Shown piece after piece: positions 1 to 7,096 of a stretch of 28,369 nt of DNA. The notes under the pieces were generated by a model. It was not told where the DNA came from. It searched no databases and saw only the letters and a list, made by a program, of their open reading frames with translations. The stretch lies in NCBI GenBank assembly GCA_016193195.1, contig JACPSQ010000028.1, positions 1-28,369 on the forward strand. The letters are read 5' to 3'. Numbering within the stretch: position 1 is the first letter of the stretch; every line of letters begins with the position of its first letter. Made by a program: the position numbers and the translations under genes. Source of the DNA: Candidatus Omnitrophota bacterium (GTDB lineage Bacteria; Omnitrophota; Gorgyraeia; Aquiviventales; Aquiviventaceae).

Positions 1-1009
1 GGATCGGAAACTTCTCACCGATCGTGATCTTCGCCTCCACGTTGTTGAGCGTCAACACCGAGGGGGTCGCGAGCACCCGGACCTTGCTGTTCTGAATCAG
101 GGCGTCGATCTCCACGAGCATATCGTCATTCCCGCGGGCGACGGTGAACTCGAACTCATCCGCCGTGATGCTGCTCGAGGCCGCCATGCCGGCTGCCCCC
201 GAGGTGAAGATGAGTGGGGGGGACGAGGCCTCGTTTCGATGGAGCGGGAGGGTCGCGTCAATGCTCGAGAAGTCCAGGTCGAACTCGTCCAAGTCGGTGT
301 GGGTGATGTCGATGAGCCGGGATTCGATGAGCACCTGCTGGGGGGCTTGGTCCACGACGCCGAGGACTTCGCGCATCTCTTCAATCTTGTTCAGGTAGTC
401 ACTGATCAGGATTGCGTTGTTCGCCTCATCGACCTTGAGCACCGCGTTCTCGGACGCGAGCGGCTGGATCAATTCCAAGGCGGTGTCGGGCGCCAGGTAC
501 TTCAGGTAGAGGAGGGTGGGAACCCGCTTCTCCTGCAGCTTGATGACCTCAATGATGCTCTTGCGCACGGTAAAGCCGAACCCATTGAGCTTCAGGAGCT
601 GACTGAGTCCTTCTTCCAACGAGACCCCGCGCAACGTCAGCGTCACGGTCCCGGTCACGTCCTCGCCGGCGACGATGTTCAGGCCGTAGATTTTCGCCAA
701 GCTGCTGAGGACGTTCTTCAGGTTCGCGTTGGTGAACGTGAGATCCACGATCGCCTGCAACCGTTCCGCCTGGGAGAGCGCTCGTGCAGGCCTGCCGGCT
801 TCCGCTTCGGGCTCCTCGAATGTTGCTGCTGACTCGGCGGTCGGCGCCTCTGACAGTTCCGACGACGCCTCTTCCGTAAGGCCTCTCGCGGGCAGTTCCT
901 CGGAGGACTCGGTGGTGAGTGTGTCCTCGGATGGGTCCCGCGCCCACGACGGTCCCGCCGACACCACCAGCAGCGTGACAGCATAGACATGTCGTTTCGC
1001 AAACTGCAT
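1..1009 (-). CDS. pilQ: Secretin (PilQ/GspD family), C-terminus outside window
   Basis: Outer-membrane secretin, the gated channel through which a T4P or T2SS pseudopilus or substrate passes. About 336 residues are visible. The start ATG at 1009 follows the upstream stop by 8 nt. An N-terminal signal peptide (hydrophobic VYAVTLLVVSAG, cleavage after SWA near residue 23) precedes an acidic low-complexity linker to about residue 80. An N0/STN-like domain follows (DLTFTNANLKNVLSSLAKIY, then VTGTVTLTLRGVSLEEGLSQ), then an N1 repeat (RVPTLLYLKYLAPDTALELI, VDEANNAILISDYLNKIEEM). The beginning of the secretin core (VLIESRLIDI, later RVLATPSVLTLNNVEAKITI) runs to the window edge without a stop. It is last in the visible pilM-N-OP-Q order. 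PilQ versus GspD cannot be separated from this part; the PilMNOP context favours PilQ. Confidence 0.93.
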   Translation of the reverse strand, partial: MQFAKRHVYAVTLLVVSAGPSWARDPSEDTLTTESSEELPARGLTEEASSELSEAPTAESAATFEEPEAEAGRPARALSQAERLQAIVDLTFTNANLKNVLSSLAKIYGLNIVAGEDVTGTVTLTLRGVSLEEGLSQLLKLNGFGFTVRKSIIEVIKLQEKRVPTLLYLKYLAPDTALELIQPLASENAVLKVDEANNAILISDYLNKIEEMREVLGVVDQAPQQVLIESRLIDITHTDLDEFDLDFSSIDATLPLHRNEASSPPLIFTSGAAGMAASSSITADEFEFTVARGNDDMLVEIDALIQNSKVRVLATPSVLTLNNVEAKITIGEKFPI

Positions 1010-1017
1010 CAAAGGAC

Positions 1018-1935
1018 TCACTCTCCGCCTCCTTGTGGGTACAAGAGAAACCGCCGGCTGCCCTGTTCCAACACCACCTGGTCCCGCTGGATGGCGACGA
1101 TCCGTTTGCCCTGGACCATGTCCCCGACCTTGTACGCCTCCCCATTAATCAGGGCGGTCAGCGACGCCGCCTCCCCGAAGACCCCGGTCAGCTCTAAGCC
1201 AACCGCCTGCTGCTCCTCCTTGGGTTTTTCGGACGCGAGGAACGGATCCTTGAGCTGACGCGCGGCGAGCCGCTCGAGCATCGTAAAAACCTCGGTGCGG
1301 CGCTTCTCGACCTGCTCCGGCGTCTCCGCGAGCAAGGTCTCCGTGAGGATGAGGGCCCTGGGCCGCAACACGTCTTGTCCTTCGATCTTCACCATGACGC
1401 CGCGGACCCGCTGGTAGGGGCCCTGGGCTTCCAACGACTTGGTGTAGGCGATCAGGTCGTCGAACGTCGCATAGGTATCCAGTTGGACGAAGAGCCGTTT
1501 GTAGAAACTCGGCCCTGCCTTCTCTTGGCCTTTCGCCTGCGCCTGGCGAGGCTCGTCTTTGAGGGGGGTGACCGCGTTGATCTGGACTTGCAACTTGGCG
1601 CGTTTCGCCACCACCTGCTCGAGGAGCCTGTCCAGATCCTGGCGATTCAGCAAGCCTTCCTCAAGCTGCTCGAGCTCCTGGTAGCGGCTGCGCATCAGCT
1701 CCCGAGCCGCCTCCACGCTGGCCCGACGCGCATCCACATCCGGCCGCTCGGCTTCCATCTTGACGAGCTCGTTGTCAAGACGGAGGGACGCGGCCTTGGC
1801 CTTCCGGACCTGGTCGATCCGGGGTCGCAGGATGGTGCGGTGTCCGGCGGCCAGCATCGTCACCGCGACGAAGAGGAGGCTCCAGACTTTCTCCCGCTGC
1901 CCAAACTTTCTGAACTGGAATCGGCCCGGTGGCAT
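1018..1935 (-). CDS. PilO-PilP fusion, inner-membrane alignment protein
   Basis: A 305-residue protein joining two normally separate T4P alignment-complex proteins. Residues about 18-35 form a single membrane segment (SLLFVAVTMLAAGHRTIL). A long charged coiled coil follows to about residue 115, typical of PilO. The C-terminal part (about 225-305) begins with a DPF motif (LKDPFLASEKPKEE) and has the short beta-rich PilP/GspC homology-region pattern (VGLELTGVF, ALINGEAYKVGDMVQGKRIV, VVLEQGSRRFLLYPQ). PilO binds PilN, and PilP reaches across the periplasm to the secretin, so the fusion would tether the two. Its start lies 1 nt after the pilN stop and its end 8 nt before the secretin start, indicating one transcript. 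The call rests on architecture and position as well as short motifs. Confidence 0.82.
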   Translation of the reverse strand: MPPGRFQFRKFGQREKVWSLLFVAVTMLAAGHRTILRPRIDQVRKAKAASLRLDNELVKMEAERPDVDARRASVEAARELMRSRYQELEQLEEGLLNRQDLDRLLEQVVAKRAKLQVQINAVTPLKDEPRQAQAKGQEKAGPSFYKRLFVQLDTYATFDDLIAYTKSLEAQGPYQRVRGVMVKIEGQDVLRPRALILTETLLAETPEQVEKRRTEVFTMLERLAARQLKDPFLASEKPKEEQQAVGLELTGVFGEAASLTALINGEAYKVGDMVQGKRIVAIQRDQVVLEQGSRRFLLYPQGGGE

Positions 1936-1936
1936 G

Positions 1937-2548
1937 TCACGAGGCCGCCATCGTCGCGGCCGTGATCTGACACGTCAACTCAAACGCCACGATGGCCTGC
2001 TTCCCGATGTTGGCTGTTTTGGCAAAGCTAAACGCCACGTTGGTGAACCGGGGGTTCTCTTTGAGCTGCCCCATGAACTGCGTGACCAGACGATCTTCAA
2101 AGGCTCCACCCGCGATGCGGAGCTGCCCCTCGCCGCTGGATTCGAGCTCCGTCAGCCAGACGCCGTAGGGGATGGCGCGCTTGATCTCCTGGAGGATCGC
2201 CGCCCACTCCCCCTGCGTCGCTCGATAGCTGCTGAGGTACGCAATCCGCTGCATGACCCACTGCATCTGCTGGTTGAGCTGTTGCTCCACCTGATCGAGC
2301 TGCGCGAGGTAGGCCTTGGTGTTCTCGAGCTCCGCCAGGAAGGTGGCCCGCTTGGCCTCGAGCCGGGAGGTCTGCTTCGCGTAGGTCTTGCGGAGCAGGT
2401 CTTGACGGATCGCGAACCCGGTCAGCAAGAAGCCCGACGTGGCGACCGTCACCGCCAGGACCTGGACAAAGCGTCGATCCACGAAGGCCAGGACGCGATC
2501 CCCCCACGTGAGGGCGACGTCATCTGGGATGAGGTTCACGCGTTCCAT
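1937..2548 (-). CDS. pilN: PilN-like inner-membrane platform protein
   Basis: A 203-residue bitopic protein. The N-terminus MERVNLIPDD carries the conserved NL(L/I)P motif by which PilN docks into the cleft of cytoplasmic PilM. One membrane helix follows (about 28-48, VQVLAVTVATSGFLLTGFAI), then a long coiled coil (about 50-100, rich in Q/E/K/L) and a ferredoxin-like periplasmic domain (AIPYGVWLTELES, FTNVAFSFAK). Length is usual for PilN. It sits between pilM and the pilO-pilP fusion. Unlike the other junctions of this operon, there are 90 nt between the pilM stop and this start, holding repeat-like DNA (2549-2638). Confidence 0.88.
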   Translation of the reverse strand: MERVNLIPDDVALTWGDRVLAFVDRRFVQVLAVTVATSGFLLTGFAIRQDLLRKTYAKQTSRLEAKRATFLAELENTKAYLAQLDQVEQQLNQQMQWVMQRIAYLSSYRATQGEWAAILQEIKRAIPYGVWLTELESSGEGQLRIAGGAFEDRLVTQFMGQLKENPRFTNVAFSFAKTANIGKQAIVAFELTCQITAATMAAS

Positions 2549-2638
2549 CTGTGGATTTCAGAGATTTTCAAAAAGGCGATTCCAGCGATTCACCACATGA
2601 CGCCTTATCACTGCCATCGCAGTTAGAAATCACTGTAA
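2549..2638. repeat. Degenerate inverted nonamer repeats in the pilM-pilN gap
   Basis: A 90-nt AT-richer spacer in an operon whose other genes overlap or nearly touch. On the plus strand one side reads GCGATTCCAGCGATTCAC. The other side, read on the minus strand, gives GTGATTACAGTGATTTCT, 13 of 18 positions identical, so the two sides are inverted copies made of roughly 9-nt units. Further decayed units (GGATTTCAG, AGATTTTCA; GGCAGTGAT, AACTGCGAT) lie beside them. It looks like a worn member of the repeat class at 10489-10602 and 21003-21078. No promoter is evident. Confidence 0.45.
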
Positions 2639-3949
2639 TCATTGTCTCACTGGACGCAGCGCCAGCCCAAGGGCCGACGCCAGCCGAGTCCCGTGCGTTC
2701 TGACCTGGAGCTGTTGCCGCGCCTGATCGGTCATCGCGCAGCGCTGAAACGGATCCACCACCTCGACCCGCGCGCTCAGCCGACTGGACAAGAACGCGGC
2801 CAGGTTCTTCAGGAGCGCCCCGCCGCCCACGAGGTAGAGGCAATCGAGCCGGCGATCTTTCGCCTGTCCCAGCTCGTAGGTGAAGTACCGGAGGGAATGA
2901 TCGAGCTCCGCAGCCAGCCGCTCCAGATACAGCCCCAAGGCGTGGCTGACGCGGACTCGCGGGTCGGCCTCATGGCCGCTCACCCGCCGATCTTCCTCCA
3001 GCGCCATCTGGGAAAGGCCGATCTCGCGCTTCTGCGTCTCGGCGGTCTCGTAGTCGGTCTGGCAGTAGTCCACGATGCTCTGGGTGATGGAATCGCCGGC
3101 GATGGGAAAACTGCGCACAAACCGCGCCGCCCCCTGCAGGAGAAAGCTCAGGGTGGAGTTCCGCCGGCCGATCTCCAAGATCCCGATGAACTCTTGAGGC
3201 CGCCAGACGCCGGCGGCCTCGCAGGCGGCGATGCTGGCCAGGATGCCAGGCTCCACCGCCGTCACCCGGTAGCCCTGCGCCGAAAAAGCCCGCCACTGCG
3301 GGATGATGTCGCCGCGCGGGGCCGCGATGATCAGGATCTCCTGCTGGGTTTGGCCGTCGACGGTGGTCTCGCCCACGACCAGGTGCCGGATCGAGTGGGA
3401 ACCGGCATCCGCCCCCAGCCGCTCCTTCGCCTCCCACACGATGGCACGCCCCAAATCCGCGCCGGGCATTTTCGGCAACGTGACCAACTCGATCGCCACC
3501 TGCGGGTTCCCTAATCCCAGCACGAGCTGACCGTCCAGGAAGCCTTGGCGTTTGAACTCCTTGAGCCGATCTTGCAAAAACTCCTCCTGGGCCTTCCCTT
3601 CAGCGTGCGGCGGATACTCTTCGCACGCCACCCCCACGACTTGCGGCTCACCGCTTGCGCGCTCCACCCGAACGAGCTTGATCGCGCTCGCGCCGAAATC
3701 CATCCCCACGACGGCCGTGCCCTGCTTCGGTCTGAGCGCCTTCACAACGGCGACCAGACGGGGAAGCCACTGCGCCGTTGCCCACTTCGATGGGACCGTC
3801 GCAGATCCGCCGGCGGCAGGCGACGCAGCCGCCGCCCCATCCGCCGCCTGCTGCTGAAAGAGCGCGTGCCCTGCGACCAGCGGGCGGTCGAGCCGCCTGG
3901 CGAACAACCGGTCGAACACCTTCCCAAGATCCGGAAGCGGCTTAGGCAT
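2639..3949 (-). CDS. pilM: PilM-like actin-fold ATPase
   Basis: Cytoplasmic actin-like protein of the T4P assembly platform, 436 residues, which binds the PilN N-terminus and links the inner-membrane ring to cytoplasmic motors. An unusual N-terminal extension of about 80 residues, including an Ala/Gly/Pro-rich linker, precedes the first nucleotide-binding motif (VVGMDFGASAIKLVRVE). Later hallmarks are IGILEIGRRNSTLSF (phosphate 2-like), FPIAGDSITQSIVDY and the adenosine-loop motif CLYLVGGGALLKNL. The start at 3949 (MPKPLPDLG) overlaps the parA stop by 8 nt and is preferred over a longer in-frame reading whose N-terminus is only basic filler. Unlike the other two PilM domains here it is not fused to PilN. 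Confidence 0.92.
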   Translation of the reverse strand: MPKPLPDLGKVFDRLFARRLDRPLVAGHALFQQQAADGAAAASPAAGGSATVPSKWATAQWLPRLVAVVKALRPKQGTAVVGMDFGASAIKLVRVERASGEPQVVGVACEEYPPHAEGKAQEEFLQDRLKEFKRQGFLDGQLVLGLGNPQVAIELVTLPKMPGADLGRAIVWEAKERLGADAGSHSIRHLVVGETTVDGQTQQEILIIAAPRGDIIPQWRAFSAQGYRVTAVEPGILASIAACEAAGVWRPQEFIGILEIGRRNSTLSFLLQGAARFVRSFPIAGDSITQSIVDYCQTDYETAETQKREIGLSQMALEEDRRVSGHEADPRVRVSHALGLYLERLAAELDHSLRYFTYELGQAKDRRLDCLYLVGGGALLKNLAAFLSSRLSARVEVVDPFQRCAMTDQARQQLQVRTHGTRLASALGLALRPVRQ

Positions 3950-4802
3950 GATGCTCCTGCAACAGCTCTTCCGCGAGGCGCCGGTAATCCTCGGCGCCGC
4001 GCGCCTCCGGCGCATAGCGCGTCACCGGCTGCCCCGCCATCGGGCATTCTGACAGGGGGGAGCTCCAGTGAATCACCGTGTCGAAGACCTGACCCCTGAA
4101 GTACTCGCGGATCGTCTCCAGCATGGCCCGATTGATCCGCGTCCGGCCGTCGAACAGCGTGGGGAGGATCCCCCGGATTTCCAACTGCGGGTTGAACTCT
4201 GAGCGGACGAGCTGAATCGTCTTGAAGAGCTCCCGCATGCCGTCCAGCGAGAGGTAGTGGGTCTGGATCGGGATGATCACGTGCGTGGCGGCGGTGAGCG
4301 CGTTCAGCGTCAGGAGGTTCAGGCTCGGCGGGCAGTCGATAAAGATGAAGTTGAACTCCGACGCCACGTCCTCCAGTTGCGCGCTGAGGTTCCGCTCGCG
4401 CCGCGGCTGATCGACCAATTCGACTTGCAGCGACGCCAAGAGGGCGTTGGCCGGGGCGAGCTTGAGGTTCGGGTGGTAGGTCGCTTGGAGGACCTGCGCG
4501 AGCGGCACGCCGGCGGGCTTGAGGGCGTGGTAGATGCTGAGCGGCAGATCGTCGCCTCGAAACCCCAACCCCAAGGTCGCGTGCGCCTGCGGGTCGAGAT
4601 CCAGCAGCAAGACCCGGCACCCCATCTCCGCCAAGCAGGCGGAGAGGTTGACCGCCGTCGTCGTCTTGCCGCAGCCGCCCTTCTGGTTCATCACGGCGAT
4701 CCGGCGGGTCTCCGCCGGCAAGACCGCCGTGGTCGCCGTCGAGGACTTGTCGTTGGCTTTTCCCCGTCGATAGATCCGGAAGAACACTTCCTCAAACGAC
4801 AT
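3942..4802 (-). CDS. ParA/Soj-family Walker ATPase in pil operon
   Basis: A 286-residue ParA-type ATPase. The deviant Walker A motif is complete (QKGGCGKTTTAVNLSACLA, signature lysine about K41, catalytic-site lysine about K46). LLLDLDPQAHATLGLG is the switch I region with the conserved aspartates, and FIFIDCPPSLNLLTLNAL is Walker B. About 35 residues precede Walker A, including a basic stretch (RIYRRGKANDK). No ParB gene or parS-like site is visible nearby, so a chromosome-partition role is not supported. It lies 5 nt after a histidine kinase and overlaps pilM, so a role in positioning the pilus machine, as for MinD/ParA-type proteins such as FlhG or TadZ, is plausible but inferred. Confidence 0.9.
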   Translation of the reverse strand: MSFEEVFFRIYRRGKANDKSSTATTAVLPAETRRIAVMNQKGGCGKTTTAVNLSACLAEMGCRVLLLDLDPQAHATLGLGFRGDDLPLSIYHALKPAGVPLAQVLQATYHPNLKLAPANALLASLQVELVDQPRRERNLSAQLEDVASEFNFIFIDCPPSLNLLTLNALTAATHVIIPIQTHYLSLDGMRELFKTIQLVRSEFNPQLEIRGILPTLFDGRTRINRAMLETIREYFRGQVFDTVIHWSSPLSECPMAGQPVTRYAPEARGAEDYRRLAEELLQEHHA

Positions 4803-4807
4803 GGGTG

Positions 4808-5944
4808 TTAGCCGGCCGCCGCAAGATCCGTTGGGAGCGGCGCCATGTGGCGGCGGGCGGCCTTCAAGAGCTGCGCGACCCCTTTGCCATGCGTCGGATA
4901 CGCAGCGATCCCCAACCTGGGCTTGAACGACTGGGGGCGCGTGAGGATCGGATCCCGCTCCACGCGTTGGCTGATGCGCTCGGCAATCAGCAACGCCCCC
5001 TTCAGATTGGTCCGAGCGACGATGAGACCCAGCGACTTGTTGTGGATCGGAAAGTACCGGTCGTCTCCGCGGACCGACTCCTTGAGGATCTGTCCCAGCC
5101 GCTCCGCGCCCATCCCGTCCGCCTTCACGAGCACGACGACAAACGGCTCATGCTGTTGACGGCTCCACTGGATCATCTGCCCCAACACCATGTGGACGAT
5201 CTGCTGATCGCTGTGCTGGGGGAGGATCACTTCAACCGTGCTCCCACGACCGACCCGGCTCCTCATGGAGACCGATCCGCGGTGGCGATCGACGCTTCGT
5301 TTCACGATCACCAACCCGAACCCGGTCCCGCCCACCGCCCCCACCTCGGGCCGGTCCTGGTGGTGGAACTCCCTGAAGAGCTTCGGCAGCACATCCGGAT
5401 CGACGCCCACCCCCGTGTCGCGAACCGTCAGGCGCACCGCGCTCTTCGATCCGCGGACCGCCACCGTCACCGTGCCGCGCTCGGGCGTGAACTTGATGGC
5501 ATTCATGACGAGGTTGATGAGGACCTGAATGAGGCCGTTCCGCTCAGCCCAGAACGGCGGCAGGGAATCCGAGAGCTGGAGGGCCAAGCGAATCTCCTTC
5601 CGTTTGGCCTCCACGTCGAGATCGCGGCAGACCGATCGGACGAGCTGGCTCACGTCCACGGGCTCCCAGGACATCAGGGCGGCCTCATCCCCTAGCAGCG
5701 CCAACTGCCGGAGGTTGGTCAAGAGCACCGTGAGATAGATGGTCAGTTCCCGCAGGCGCTCCACGGTTTCGCGCTGCTGTTGGGGGAGGGGCCCCAGTTC
5801 GCCGCTCAAGAGGAGAGAGACGTAGCCATGGATGGAGGAGAGCGGGGTGCGCAGCTCGTGGAAGATGATGTGGATGAGCTCGTCCGGCGACGTGATGGAA
5901 CGACGCGCCGCCTTCGTCTTCCGGTGATCTCTCGCGTTCCTCAT
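4808..5944 (-). CDS. Soluble sensor histidine kinase with GGDEF-like tail
   Basis: A 378-residue cytoplasmic kinase with no membrane segment and almost no N-terminal sensor. The H-box is at the start (IIFHELRTPLSSIHG, His about 29). A DHp helix pair, N-box (LINLVMNAIKFTP), G1 (VRDTGVGVDPDVLPKLF) and G2 (GGTGFGLVIVKRSVD) follow. Residues about 245-370 look like a degenerate GGDEF fold (ILKESVRGDDR, then LIVARTNLKGALLIAERISQ, then RLGIAAYP), but the active-site loop reads FPIHNKSLGL instead of GG(D/E)EF, so cyclase activity is unlikely. ATG 5944, with GAGGG just upstream, is preferred over TTG 5965. It is the first gene of the operon leading to parA-pilMN-OP-Q, and its partner receiver is not adjacent. 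Confidence 0.87.
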   Translation of the reverse strand: MRNARDHRKTKAARRSITSPDELIHIIFHELRTPLSSIHGYVSLLLSGELGPLPQQQRETVERLRELTIYLTVLLTNLRQLALLGDEAALMSWEPVDVSQLVRSVCRDLDVEAKRKEIRLALQLSDSLPPFWAERNGLIQVLINLVMNAIKFTPERGTVTVAVRGSKSAVRLTVRDTGVGVDPDVLPKLFREFHHQDRPEVGAVGGTGFGLVIVKRSVDRHRGSVSMRSRVGRGSTVEVILPQHSDQQIVHMVLGQMIQWSRQQHEPFVVVLVKADGMGAERLGQILKESVRGDDRYFPIHNKSLGLIVARTNLKGALLIAERISQRVERDPILTRPQSFKPRLGIAAYPTHGKGVAQLLKAARRHMAPLPTDLAAAG

Positions 5945-5965
5945 CACCCTCACGAGCCCCGTCAA

Positions 5966-6068
5966 GGGCAGGCTTTCTCAGTTAAGAGATATTGTAGAAG
6001 ATGCATCAAATCAACGCAAGACTCAAGTTGAGGTGAGGTCAACCAGCAACCGAGGACAGCGAGGCGGC
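5966..6068 (-). promoter_or_regulatory. Probable sigma70 promoter of kinase-parA-pilMNOPQ operon
   Basis: In the 103-nt gap below the pilP-like stop, the minus strand has TTGCGT (6014-6019, weak -35), a 17-nt spacer and TACAAT (5991-5996, 5 of 6 matches to the -10 consensus). Transcription would start near 5984, about 40 nt before ATG 5944. The local sequence is AT-richer than its surroundings. No convincing terminator hairpin for the upstream operon is visible in the same gap. Confidence 0.5.
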
Positions 6069-6509
6069 TCAGGGACTGAGCAGGAGTTGGAAGGTCTGGG
6101 TGCCGTCCGTGACGGACACGCGGTCTTGGGCGATCTCGACAATGCGGTAGCCATCAAGCTCTTCGCCCATGCGCACGGTCCGCCCGTTGACGATGGCGAG
6201 CGGCTGCTGGGCGTCCCAAACGATCCCCAAGAGGACGAGGCGGCTGGCCTGACTGGTCATGACGCCCTGGGCAAACGGGTCGCGGCCCCACGCGAGGAGC
6301 GTCGCGTGCTGGCGTTGGGCTTCGCGGGCCAGCGGCTCGGGCGGGGCTTGCGCCGCACGTGGGCCAGGCGACGCGGATGGAGGCGCCACGGGCGGATCCT
6401 GCGCGGATCCGGCCGGGGAGGATGGGGGACGCAGTGCCCGTGCGTAGACGGCGATCATCACGCCAACGAGCGCGACAAACATCGCGAGCTGTTGCTGCTG
6501 ACGCGTCAT
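6069..6509 (-). CDS. PilP/GspC-like periplasmic linker protein
   Basis: A 146-residue bitopic protein. An N-terminal membrane helix (about 8-24, LAMFVALVGVMIAVYA) is followed by a Pro/Ala/Ser-rich linker (about 28-60). The compact C-terminal domain begins with the PilP-type DPF motif (WGRDPFAQGV) and has the short beta-strand pattern of PilP/GspC homology regions (LVLLGIVWDAQQPLAIVNGR, VRMGEELDGYRIVEIAQDRV). Such proteins join the inner-membrane PilN/PilO complex to the secretin. It overlaps the upstream pilO-like gene by 4 nt and is last in its operon. No secretin follows, so it may work with the secretin at 1-1009. Confidence 0.8.
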   Translation of the reverse strand: MTRQQQQLAMFVALVGVMIAVYARALRPPSSPAGSAQDPPVAPPSASPGPRAAQAPPEPLAREAQRQHATLLAWGRDPFAQGVMTSQASRLVLLGIVWDAQQPLAIVNGRTVRMGEELDGYRIVEIAQDRVSVTDGTQTFQLLLSP

Positions 6510-7096
6510 CGCGCAGGGCTCCGCTCGGTGAGATACACGGCCAGGAGCAGATCGGCCTTCAGCTCAGCACGGTCAGCCTGCGGTTTGGTCATCTGCAGCT
6601 CTTGAACAGCGGCAAGAAACGGGGCGCTGGAGAGTTCCCCAACAAACGCTCCCAATTGCCGATACGGACCCGTCAATTGAAGCCTGAGCGGGATCTCGCG
6701 GAGCGCCAGGTCAGGCCCCAACGTCATGACGTCCTGTTCCCCTTCTTCCATGCGGGGGTGGATCGCCACAAGCTCCAGCCGATGGTCCTTCGCTTGGGCA
6801 CTGAGCAGCTCCAGGACGCGCGCGACGGACTGCCCACGGCCGATGCGACCTTCCAAGACGTCGTAGCGCTCGCGCGCCAGCAGGAGGGCGTGCTCCTCGC
6901 CGGGAAGCCGCTGGGCGAACGCATGGGCGTCGGCAATCTTCACCTTCAGATCCGTGAGCATCGCGCGCCGCTCGCCGATCCGGGCCCTGACAGGCAGATA
7001 GATGAACCGGACGCTCAGCACAAACCCCAGCCCCGCTGCGGTCAGACCCAAGAGGACTTGCTGGCTGGGCTCAAGCTGAATCGTGGGGGATTTCAT
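6506..7096 (-). CDS. pilO: PilO/GspM-like platform protein
   Basis: A 196-residue protein of the T4P/T2SS inner-membrane platform. One N-terminal membrane helix (about 14-33, VLLGLTAAGLGFVLSVRFIY) is followed by a coiled coil (about 36-85) and a ferredoxin-like periplasmic domain with the family pattern LREIPLRLQLTGPYRQLGAFVGELSSAPF. Start ATG 7096 shares one base with the stop of the PilM-PilN gene; GTG 7099 is an alternative. It is followed with overlap by the pilP-like gene, giving the order pilMN-pilO-pilP. Confidence 0.87.
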   Translation of the reverse strand: MKSPTIQLEPSQQVLLGLTAAGLGFVLSVRFIYLPVRARIGERRAMLTDLKVKIADAHAFAQRLPGEEHALLLARERYDVLEGRIGRGQSVARVLELLSAQAKDHRLELVAIHPRMEEGEQDVMTLGPDLALREIPLRLQLTGPYRQLGAFVGELSSAPFLAAVQELQMTKPQADRAELKADLLLAVYLTERSPAR

